DNA of 8,476 nucleotides from Gammaproteobacteria bacterium (GTDB lineage: Bacteria > Pseudomonadota > Gammaproteobacteria > JABABF01): contig JABABF010000197.1 of the NCBI GenBank assembly GCA_014238345.1, positions 1-8,476 on the forward strand, written 5' to 3'. Of the stretch, positions 1-5,263 are shown piece after piece. The notes beneath the pieces were generated by a model that worked only from the letters and a program-made list of their open reading frames with translations, did not search any database and was not told the DNA's origin. Position 1 is the stretch's first letter. The number at the start of each line of letters is the position of its first letter. The position numbers and the translations under genes were made by a program.

Positions 1-77
1 CTACCGAGGCCGATATAGGCCACCACACCATGACTTGTCGCGCCCTGCGTCGCAGTCCATTGCTTGCCCGCGTTCAT
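1..77 (-). CDS. folK: HPPK (2-amino-4-hydroxy-6-hydroxymethyldihydropteridine pyrophosphokinase), N-terminal fragment
   Basis: Only the first 25 codons lie in the window; the gene runs off the left edge. The start is ATG at 77-75, preceded by a purine-rich GGAAAGAG that can serve as ribosome binding site. The peptide begins MNAGKQWTATQGATSHG and continues VVAYIGLGS, which matches the conserved first beta strand of HPPK (typically xAYIGLGSN). HPPK transfers pyrophosphate from ATP to 6-hydroxymethyl-dihydropterin in folate synthesis in the cytoplasm. The position directly downstream of pcnB on the same strand is the usual gammaproteobacterial arrangement and supports the call. About 16 residues precede the conserved strand, so a later GTG (codon 18 or 19) is an alternative start. 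The family motif is seen; the identity rests on a short peptide plus synteny. Confidence 0.75.
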   Translation of the reverse strand, partial: MNAGKQWTATQGATSHGVVAYIGLG

Positions 78-153
78 CGCTCTTTCCGCAGGTGGCTTCT
101 TTAGGCCAATTATCCATGATTTTCATTCTATTGCTACGCCATTGCACAGCCTG

Positions 154-174
154 TTCAGCTGGTAGAGCGCTTGG
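154..174 (+). other. tRNA 5'-half-like fragment between pcnB and folK
   Basis: The stretch TTCAGCTGGTAGAGCGCTTG reads like the D-arm and start of the anticodon stem of a bacterial tRNA. A D-stem GTTC (153-156) pairs with GAGC (165-168) around the loop AGCTGGTA. The rest fails: the next bases do not form an anticodon stem (CTTGG faces CTTGG), and no T-arm or acceptor end follows. It is therefore not a working tRNA gene. It lies in the 119-nt gap between pcnB and folK, on the strand opposite to both. It may be a tRNA remnant left by past integration, or chance. Confidence 0.35.
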
Positions 175-196
175 CTGGCGACTTGGGCACCCCTAC

Positions 197-1453
197 TCAG
201 CGTCGCCCTCGGTCGTCTGTCTGTGCTCTGCCGGAGTTGCTGTGCGGAGCTCGATTACGGAAGTTTCCCCGGCGGCCAGACCGGTGTACACCCCGACCGT
301 ATCGCCGCAGTGGCGGGGCGGGCGTTTGTTTCGCTATTTGCCGCCACCAAGCGCTACGCTCCAACAGCTCAGGCTCACCACTGGCGGCGCGCAATGCCAG
401 CAGGTGCACGGCGGCGTGGAACGCATGCAGCTGCGCTAATGAGCGGTCACTGCGCGGTGCGTTGAGCGCCCATTGCAGCCGTAGTATGTCTTCGATAGCC
501 AGTGCGAAGCGGCGTGGTATGTGGGTGCTCTCGTGCTGTCGCGCCATGGTTTCGCCAACTAACTGGGCGGATGACATCTTGCGGCCTTGCTGGGCGAGCA
601 TCGCTTGGCGTGCACGGATCACGGGCCAAAGCAGCGCGGCGTAGAGGAAGGAGATAGAAGTTGTCTGTCCATTGTGGACGCGCTGATCCATGTCCCGCAG
701 TATGGCATTGATCAGTTGAGTGGCCTCCTCGGTAACGGGGGAGGCATTAAGGCAGCGCTGGGTGTCCGGCAGTAGCCGCTCTAGTAGGCGGTATTGTTGC
801 AATAGCGGCCAGCTGTGTTCGCCGTGGCCGCTACTCAGTACTTTGAAGGCCTCGTCGAAGAGCCGTGCTGGGCGCACCAGCGACAATTGCTGAGCGCCGC
901 GACTCAGCGCTTCCTCGGAGCGGCGCTCTAACTTGAAGCCGAGGCTGGCGACGAAGCGCACCGCACGCAACATACGCACGGGGTCTTCGCGGTAGCGCAC
1001 AGTGGGCACACCGATAACACGCAGCTGGCGGCGGTGCAAATCTGTCATGCCGCCGAGGCAGTCCAGCAGGATGCCGCCGTCCTCCAGCGGGTCGTAGTAG
1101 AGGGCGTTGACAGTAAAGTCTCGGCGCAGCGCATCCTCCTCCACGGAGCTCCCGTATTCGCGGTCGCGCAGTATTTCACCGCGAGCGCCGAACTGCAGCT
1201 TGCCGCCCTTTGGGTGCGGCGATCGCCGGAAAGTGGTGACTTCAGTGCAGGCTGTGGCGGTACGTACGTGGACGATGGGGAAGCGCCGTCCGATGATGCG
1301 GGCGCGAGGCAGTAGTCGGCACAGCTGCTCCGGGTGGGCATCGGTGCTGACATCGAAGTCCTTAGGTGTGCGGTCAAGTAACAGATCGCGCACACAACCG
1401 CCGACCAAGTAGGCTTGATAATTGGCGCGGTGCAGGCGGCGGATGGTCGCCAT
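197..1453 (-). CDS. pcnB: Poly(A) polymerase I (class II CCA-adding/PAP family)
   Basis: Adds poly(A) tails to RNA 3' ends and so promotes decay of mRNA and small RNAs by exonucleases. From the annotated ATG the protein has 418 residues (E. coli PcnB is somewhat longer). Visible motifs are LVGGCVRDLLL (16-26), the metal-binding DxD as K-D32-F-D34, IIGRRFPIVHV (53-63), the signature that separates PAP from CCA-adding enzymes, EEDALRRDF (105-113), RYREDPVRMLRAVRF (153-167), and the IPRRFALAIEDI...LLALRA region of the C-terminal domain. The tail is basic and Arg-rich, typical of the family. The ATG at 1453 lies only about 15 residues before LVGG, later than in homologues, and has only a weak GGGG-type ribosome site. 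The frame stays open upstream to a TGA at 1591-1589 and codes for family-like residues (EHSI...YRHHFPAAAL), so the true start is probably a non-standard codon upstream (see findings). The upstream neighbour is the NtrC-type regulator. Confidence 0.95.
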   Translation of the reverse strand: MATIRRLHRANYQAYLVGGCVRDLLLDRTPKDFDVSTDAHPEQLCRLLPRARIIGRRFPIVHVRTATACTEVTTFRRSPHPKGGKLQFGARGEILRDREYGSSVEEDALRRDFTVNALYYDPLEDGGILLDCLGGMTDLHRRQLRVIGVPTVRYREDPVRMLRAVRFVASLGFKLERRSEEALSRGAQQLSLVRPARLFDEAFKVLSSGHGEHSWPLLQQYRLLERLLPDTQRCLNASPVTEEATQLINAILRDMDQRVHNGQTTSISFLYAALLWPVIRARQAMLAQQGRKMSSAQLVGETMARQHESTHIPRRFALAIEDILRLQWALNAPRSDRSLAQLHAFHAAVHLLALRAASGEPELLERSAWWRQIAKQTPAPPLRRYGRGVHRSGRRGNFRNRAPHSNSGRAQTDDRGRR

Positions 1454-1536
1454 CGCCCCGGGACACAGTGCAGCAGCTGGAAAGTGGTGACGATAGACCG
1501 TCGCGCCAGCTATCGAGTGTTCAGTATCGTCCAGCT

Positions 1537-2811
1537 TTAGATGGCTTGTGGCAGCCGCGTGTCGGTTGTGTGGGCGGCGGTTTCTGCATCATCGGGTACA
1601 GTTGCATCTACTGCATCTACTGCATCTACTGCATCTACTGCATCTACAGCGGCAGCGGGCACAGCTTGTTGGCTCTGGCTACCCGCTGCACTCGATTTAG
1701 ATGACTGATTGGCGTGGTTGCGCGGGAGGCCAAAGCGCTGGCGGCGCTCCCACAGGCATTTGCGGCTGATCCCCAATTTGCGCGCCAACTTGGTCTCGCT
1801 CATCGCGTCTTGGTGCTCTAGGATGAAGCGTTGGAAATACTCCTCCAGCGACAGCTCTTCGGACACGCTACGGGTGGCCACTGCTACTGGTTGCATATTA
1901 TTCTTCGTGCTCGCCACCGTCGTTGTGCCCCCAAAGCCGCAGGTACTCGTCAATTCCAACATATGAGCTTCAATGCTATGACTACTAGAGCGGTGCAATA
2001 CGATGGCGCGGCGCAAAGTGCTCTCTAATTCCTTCATATTGCCTGGCCAGCTGTAGTTGAGGATGGCTTTCATGGCGCTACGCGATAGGGTCATCTCTTG
2101 ACCCGTGCCATGGCGGGCGTTCTCACGCTGTAGCAATTGTTCGACCAGATGGCGCAATCCCGGCTGAGAGCGCTGTGAGAGCGGCGGAATATGCAGTTGT
2201 AAACTTTCCAGGCACAGTAACAGCTCCTCCAAGAAATGCCCTTGCTGATAGATGGCCGACAAATCGTGGCGTGTGCTGGCGATCACGCGTAACTTAGCTG
2301 GGCAACTGACGGTATCCTCGACGCGACGGCTTTCATGGTCTTCAAGCAGGCGTAACAGGCGCCCTTGGGTGCTGAGGGGTAGCTTGGCGATATCGTCCAG
2401 ATACAGCGTTCCCCCCTCTGCGGCCTCCACCAAGCCCGGGCGGTTTCGAAAGCCAAACAACTCACGATTTGCCTGCTCATTGCTGTCCGTGCAGCTAAAG
2501 CGAATCAATTCGGCGCTTTGGCCGCTGTTCTTATGTAGCCAGCTGGCCATGCGCGCTCGCTCTGAGCCGAGTGCGCCGTAGATCAATACTGGGAGTTCAC
2601 TGCCAGCCGCACGGTGTGCCCGTTCACGCAACGTAGCCATGGCCTGACCTGCACCTGCAAGCCAGTAATCATCCGCATCAAGGTGCTGGAGGGAGGGGCT
2701 ATTCGTCATGGTGTGGTGTTTGTCGCCTGGTCTGTGGGCACTGTGACTTGCTGACGCTGATTGTGAGTGATCATGATGAATAGGCGGGCGGGGGGTGCTG
2801 TCAGTTCTCAC
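1537..2811 (-). CDS. CbrB/NtrC-family Fis-type regulator with degenerate AAA+ domain and no receiver domain
   Basis: A 424-residue transcription factor. The start is GTG at 2811-2809 with an AGGA ribosome site 7-8 nt upstream; an ATG at 2709 (residue 35) lacks such a site. Residues 1-45 are a His/Ser-rich tail in place of a receiver domain. Residues about 48-290 follow the sigma-54 activator AAA+ fold: Walker A region IYGALGSERA (77-86), ELFG (117-120), Walker B GGTLYLDD (133-140), sensor I region RVIASTRHDL (175-184), WPGNMKELESTLRRA (255-269). A Fis-type helix-turn-helix lies at about 338-363 (ARKLGISRKCLWERRQRFGL). Key residues are missing: no Lys in Walker A, no GAFTGA loop, and the usual FREDLYYRL arginine-finger segment is FLEELLLCL. 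It therefore probably does not hydrolyse ATP or engage sigma-54, and may act on sigma-70 promoters like TyrR (inference). The C-terminus carries five VDA repeats. Placement before pcnB-folK matches cbrB of Pseudomonas, but the missing receiver argues against giving that name. Confidence 0.88.
   Translation of the reverse strand: MRTDSTPRPPIHHDHSQSASASHSAHRPGDKHHTMTNSPSLQHLDADDYWLAGAGQAMATLRERAHRAAGSELPVLIYGALGSERARMASWLHKNSGQSAELIRFSCTDSNEQANRELFGFRNRPGLVEAAEGGTLYLDDIAKLPLSTQGRLLRLLEDHESRRVEDTVSCPAKLRVIASTRHDLSAIYQQGHFLEELLLCLESLQLHIPPLSQRSQPGLRHLVEQLLQRENARHGTGQEMTLSRSAMKAILNYSWPGNMKELESTLRRAIVLHRSSSHSIEAHMLELTSTCGFGGTTTVASTKNNMQPVAVATRSVSEELSLEEYFQRFILEHQDAMSETKLARKLGISRKCLWERRQRFGLPRNHANQSSKSSAAGSQSQQAVPAAAVDAVDAVDAVDAVDATVPDDAETAAHTTDTRLPQAI
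1603..1647 (-). repeat. Five perfect 9-bp tandem repeats coding for (VDA)5
   Basis: On the plus strand the unit TGCATCTAC occurs five times without interruption (1603-1611, 1612-1620, 1621-1629, 1630-1638, 1639-1647). On the coding strand it reads GTAGATGCA, giving Val-Asp-Ala five times at residues 389-403 of the regulator, in the linker after the DNA-binding domain. A 9-bp unit is a multiple of three, so slippage would change the tail length without breaking the frame. Perfect identity of all copies suggests recent expansion. Confidence 0.95.
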
Positions 2812-2832
2812 TAAATCATCCTAACTATAGTG

Positions 2833-2846
2833 TTACTAAATAGTAA
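2833..2846. promoter_or_regulatory. Palindrome TTACTA-AA-TAGTAA upstream of the regulator gene, possible operator
   Basis: Perfect 6-bp arms around a 2-bp centre, about 22 bp upstream of the GTG start and just beyond the ribosome site of the regulator gene. Its position would suit a repressor or autoregulation site. A TTGACA hexamer lies further upstream on the minus strand (complement of 2881-2886), but no convincing -10 element follows it at the usual distance. Function is inferred from symmetry and place only. Confidence 0.3.
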
Positions 2847-3032
2847 TGGCGCGATCTTTTTGGCCGTATTTATTAGGCTGTGTCAAGCCATCAGAACACT
2901 AAACTATATGACTCATGATACTTAGATCGCCCCTACTTGTCAACTCGGCATGAGGTAAATTACCCCCGAACTGCGGCTGTTGCGGCAGTTATCCGTATAT
3001 TAAAGTAATGATAGTGGGTAGTCCAAGTGCCG
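2847..3032. other. Intergenic AT-richer stretch with no gene seen
   Basis: Between the regulator promoter area and the hydroxylase-like remnant I find no open frame with a plausible start and no RNA gene. Minor structures seen are a short symmetric ATGACTCAT (2908-2916), an inverted repeat AACTGC...GCAGTT within about 2970-2991, and the left arm of a 7-bp stem GTGCCGC/GCGGCAT (3027-3033 with 3041-3047). None is followed by a T-run on either strand, so I do not call terminators. Confidence 0.5.
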
Positions 3033-3165
3033 CTAATGGCGCGGCATACCGCCCGCGGGTTCTGTAGAGTCAAACACGATGTCGGGTAATGTTGACATGG
3101 AGGCATAGTTTTGTGCTCGCCTGTTGATTATGGCGGGCATCAGCGTGATGGGCGTGATGGCGCTC
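3033..3165 (-). pseudogene. Decayed 3' end of a second fatty-acid-hydroxylase-family gene
   Basis: Read on the minus strand, 3110-3060 codes for NYASMSTLPDIVFDSTE, which matches NYASMSAFPDILFGTTE at the end of the intact neighbour gene (12 of 17 residues; 38 of 51 bases, most differences at third codon positions). It runs to a TAG at 3035-3033, giving a C-terminal tail of similar length. Just upstream, in another reading frame (3165-3121), the peptide ERHHAHHADARHN resembles the third histidine box of this family (HxxHH followed by NYA). The two parts are out of frame with each other and no start or body is present. This is most simply the leftover of a diverged paralogue or tandem duplicate. 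The first part of the span is less certain than the 3060-3110 core. Confidence 0.65.
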
Positions 3166-3193
3166 CAGCAAACGAGATGAGCGTTGGAACTGA

Positions 3194-3916
3194 TTAATTG
3201 CTGGCGGCGGTTACGGCGGCCTCAGTCCGCGTTTCTGTGGTGCCAAACAGGATATCTGGGAACGCCGACATCGATGCGTAGTTCTTCGAGCGCATGCTGA
3301 TGTGGTGGGTGTTGTGCATCCGCGAGACATAGTCGAAGTATGGCAGGTAGCCAGTGTCCAATCCCCAGTGCACCACGGTATTGACCACGGTGTAGATCAA
3401 CAGCGCGATGAGAAAGGCGACCGGATGCATCGGGTTAAACAGGGCGATGAGACCGATGCAAGCAGTCCATAGTGCCACGCCGAGGAAGATTTCCACGGGG
3501 TGCAGGAAGAGGCTGTCATTGGCGCGCGGATGCCGTGCTCGATGGTGCACCGCATGTACCCTGTGCAACGACCCGTGCAGGATATAGCGGTGCAGGAAGT
3601 AATAAAGAAAATCATAGATGACTAGCAGTGCTAGGATTTGCGTTGCCCCTACCCACCCCGCGATCGGGCTAGCGCTGAACAGCTGATCGTAGAGCACGAT
3701 GGGCACACCAAAGGTCAGTACCGAGGAGAAAATACTATTGCGGCGCATATGGGCGCGCCCCGGGTGCGCCCGCTTATGGGTGGGTTCACGGATACGCATC
3801 CCCTCGCTGGCCGGGGAGTGGTAGAACTTCATTGCGAAGTAGACCAGCAACCCATTGCAGACATAGATAGCACCGAGACTGAGAAGATAGGGCAGGGGCA
3901 TCAGGGAGATGGACAT
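3194..3916 (-). CDS. Fatty acid hydroxylase / sterol desaturase family membrane di-iron enzyme
   Basis: A 240-residue integral membrane protein of the FA_hydroxylase superfamily, which uses a histidine-bound di-iron centre to oxidise lipids (fatty acids, sterols, carotenoids). Histidine boxes seen: HRYILH (109-114), HRVHAVHH (118-125), HNTHH (201-205), plus H183 in VVHWG. The C-terminal NYASMSAFPDILFGT is the usual family ending. Hydrophobic segments lie at about 8-28, 61-80, 91-108, 141-160 and 165-182. I choose ATG at 3916 because the sequence GGAGG lies at a good distance before it (the upstream ATG at 3931 itself contains part of this site). The longest frame begins at 3958 but has no ribosome site. 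Substrate cannot be told from sequence. It stands alone upstream of a paralogue remnant and the regulator, and diverges from the tRNA-Ala gene. Confidence 0.9.
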   Translation of the reverse strand: MSISLMPLPYLLSLGAIYVCNGLLVYFAMKFYHSPASEGMRIREPTHKRAHPGRAHMRRNSIFSSVLTFGVPIVLYDQLFSASPIAGWVGATQILALLVIYDFLYYFLHRYILHGSLHRVHAVHHRARHPRANDSLFLHPVEIFLGVALWTACIGLIALFNPMHPVAFLIALLIYTVVNTVVHWGLDTGYLPYFDYVSRMHNTHHISMRSKNYASMSAFPDILFGTTETRTEAAVTAASN

Positions 3917-4042
3917 GATAATCGCCTCCATTTGGCGAGCTAATGCTGGGCTGGGCATTTAGCGACTTGAGAACTAAGTGTGCCACTAAAGCCTCTCGGC
4001 CGCAACCTTGTCGTCTCTGCTAGAGCAAGTGGTGGACTGCAC

Positions 4043-4054
4043 ATGTGGCCACAT
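4043..4054. promoter_or_regulatory. 12-bp palindrome ATGTGGCCACAT between hydroxylase and tRNA genes
   Basis: A perfect 12-bp palindrome sits in the divergent intergenic region, about 130 bp before the hydroxylase start and 64 bp before the -35 box of the tRNA gene. It could be an operator for the hydroxylase gene. No other evidence supports a role. Confidence 0.22.
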
Positions 4055-4106
4055 TTAATTTGCCTTTAGAGCGCACTGTTGCCAGCGCCACCATGAAGCC
4101 GAGATC

Positions 4107-4135
4107 TTGACCGTCTCGGCCAGCGGCGCGATAAT
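4107..4135 (+). promoter_or_regulatory. Sigma-70 promoter of the tRNA-Ala gene
   Basis: TTGACC (4107-4112) and GATAAT (4130-4135) are separated by exactly 17 bp, each one mismatch from consensus. Transcription would start near 4142-4144, leaving a leader of about 40 nt before the mature tRNA. The -35 box lies in the loop of an inverted repeat GCCGAGA (4098-4104) / TCTCGGC (4114-4120). Confidence 0.65.
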
Positions 4136-4182
4136 CATACATAGTTAGCGGTTGGCACTTGACCGTGTGCCGACCCGAATCA

Positions 4183-4257
4183 GGGGCCGTAGCTCAGCGG
4201 GAGAGCTCCTGCTTTGCAAGCAGGCGGTCGGGAGTTCAATTCTCCCCGGCTCCACCA
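4183..4257 (+). tRNA. tRNA-Ala (anticodon UGC)
   Basis: Full cloverleaf: acceptor GGGGCCG pairs with CGGCTCC (one G-U), D-stem GCTC/GAGC, anticodon stem CCTGC/GCAGG with loop TTTGCAA, 5-nt variable region, T-stem GGGAG/CTCCC with loop TTCAATT, then A and an encoded CCA (4255-4257). The anticodon TGC is at 4215-4217. It is a single tRNA, not in an rRNA spacer here. Confidence 0.97.
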
Positions 4258-4261
4258 GTGT

Positions 4262-4284
4262 GGGGGCGGTGCGCCACCGCCCTC
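4262..4284 (+). terminator. GC-rich hairpin after tRNA-Ala, possible terminator
   Basis: GGGCGGTG (4264-4271) pairs perfectly with CACCGCCC (4275-4282) around a CGC loop, extended by a G-C and a G-U pair. It begins only 5 nt after the tRNA. No run of T follows, so it may end transcription inefficiently or serve as a processing stop, and read-through into cysM is possible. Confidence 0.4.
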
Positions 4285-4351
4285 CCTCGCTTGGTTCCGT
4301 GGATAATGGGCTCGTGTTGCGGCTGGGCGCTGGCGTATGGAGTGATGAACT

Positions 4352-5263
4352 GTGGACTACCCGACCATAGAATCGTGCGTCGGGGAGACACCGCTGGTGC
4401 GCCTACAGCGTTTGACATCGGAGCTGGGTAGCGAGGTTCTGCTGAAGCTGGAGGGTAATAATCCAGCAGGCTCGGTCAAAGATCGTCCAGCGCTCAACAT
4501 GATCCGCGCCGCCGAAGCGCGCGGCGAGCTACGCGCTGGGGATACGCTGATTGAGGCCACCAGTGGTAATACGGGGATCGCCTTGGCGATGGCGGCTGCT
4601 GTGCGGGGCTATCGCCTCTTGTTGATCATGCCCGAGCACATGAGTGAAGAGCGCAAGCAGGCAATGGCCGCCTACGGTGCCGAGTTGATTGAAGTCAGCC
4701 GCGAGCAGGGCATGGAGGGTGCGCGCGACCTCGCGTGGAGCTTACAGGAGCAGGGGCGGGGGCGGGTGCTCGACCAGTTTGCAAATCCGGATAATCCCGA
4801 TGCGCACTATCGCGGCACTGGCCCAGAGATTTGGCGCCAGACCAGCGGGGAATTAACGCATTTTGTCAGCTCTATGGGTACTACAGGTACGGTGATGGGG
4901 GTCTCTCGCTATCTCAAGGAGCGCAATGCCGAGTTGCAGATTGTTGGTCTGCAGCCTGCCGAGGGTGCGACAATTCCAGGGATCCGTCGATGGCCACCGG
5001 CCTATCTGCCGAAGATCTACGATGCCACTCGTGTTGATGAGATCATGGACATTGAGCAACACGAGGCCGAGCAGACCATGCGCAGCTTAGCAGCGCGTGA
5101 AGGCATCCTCTGTGGTGTTTCTTCTGGTGGAGCCGTGGCGGGTGCTCTGCGCGTAGCGGCGCGGCAACCGGGACTCGTGGTGGTGGTTATCGCCTGCGAT
5201 CGCGGCGATCGCTATCTCAGCACCGGCGTGTTTGCTAATGTTGACGACAGTGATCGCCACTGA
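4352..5263 (+). CDS. cysM: Cysteine synthase B (O-acetylserine sulfhydrylase B)
   Basis: A PLP enzyme of the cytoplasm that joins O-acetylserine with sulfide, or with thiosulfate to give S-sulfocysteine. The 303-residue length fits the family. Motifs: NNPAGSVKDR (36-45) with the PLP-binding Lys43, TSGNTG (70-75), GTTGT (176-180) for phosphate binding, EGATIPGIRRWP (204-215), the CysM-type segment, GVSSGGAVAGALRVA, and the ending CDRGDRYLSTGVF. These match E. coli CysM nearly throughout and favour CysM over CysK. The start is GTG at 4352, with GGAG 9 nt upstream. No clear promoter is visible between the tRNA hairpin and the gene. The 3' end overlaps the next gene by 26 nt. Confidence 0.96.
   Translation: MDYPTIESCVGETPLVRLQRLTSELGSEVLLKLEGNNPAGSVKDRPALNMIRAAEARGELRAGDTLIEATSGNTGIALAMAAAVRGYRLLLIMPEHMSEERKQAMAAYGAELIEVSREQGMEGARDLAWSLQEQGRGRVLDQFANPDNPDAHYRGTGPEIWRQTSGELTHFVSSMGTTGTVMGVSRYLKERNAELQIVGLQPAEGATIPGIRRWPPAYLPKIYDATRVDEIMDIEQHEAEQTMRSLAAREGILCGVSSGGAVAGALRVAARQPGLVVVVIACDRGDRYLSTGVFANVDDSDRH

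Noticed and set aside
150..225. A functional tRNA gene on the plus strand
   Set aside because: Only the D-arm fits; anticodon stem, T-arm and acceptor stem do not form.
35..465. Several plus-strand open frames over the pcnB 3' end
   Set aside because: They lie antisense to a well-supported gene, have no family motifs and no convincing ribosome sites.
1603..1647. A CRISPR-like or regulatory repeat array
   Set aside because: Units are contiguous with no spacers and are in-frame codons of the regulator.
3027..3047. Terminator hairpin (7-bp stem) behind the hydroxylase remnant
   Set aside because: No T-run follows on either strand, and the stem overlaps the end of the remnant frame.
4150..4170. 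A sigma-54 type promoter (TGGCAC ... ) before the tRNA
   Set aside because: The -12 element at the required spacing is absent; the sigma-70 promoter at 4107-4135 explains the gene.
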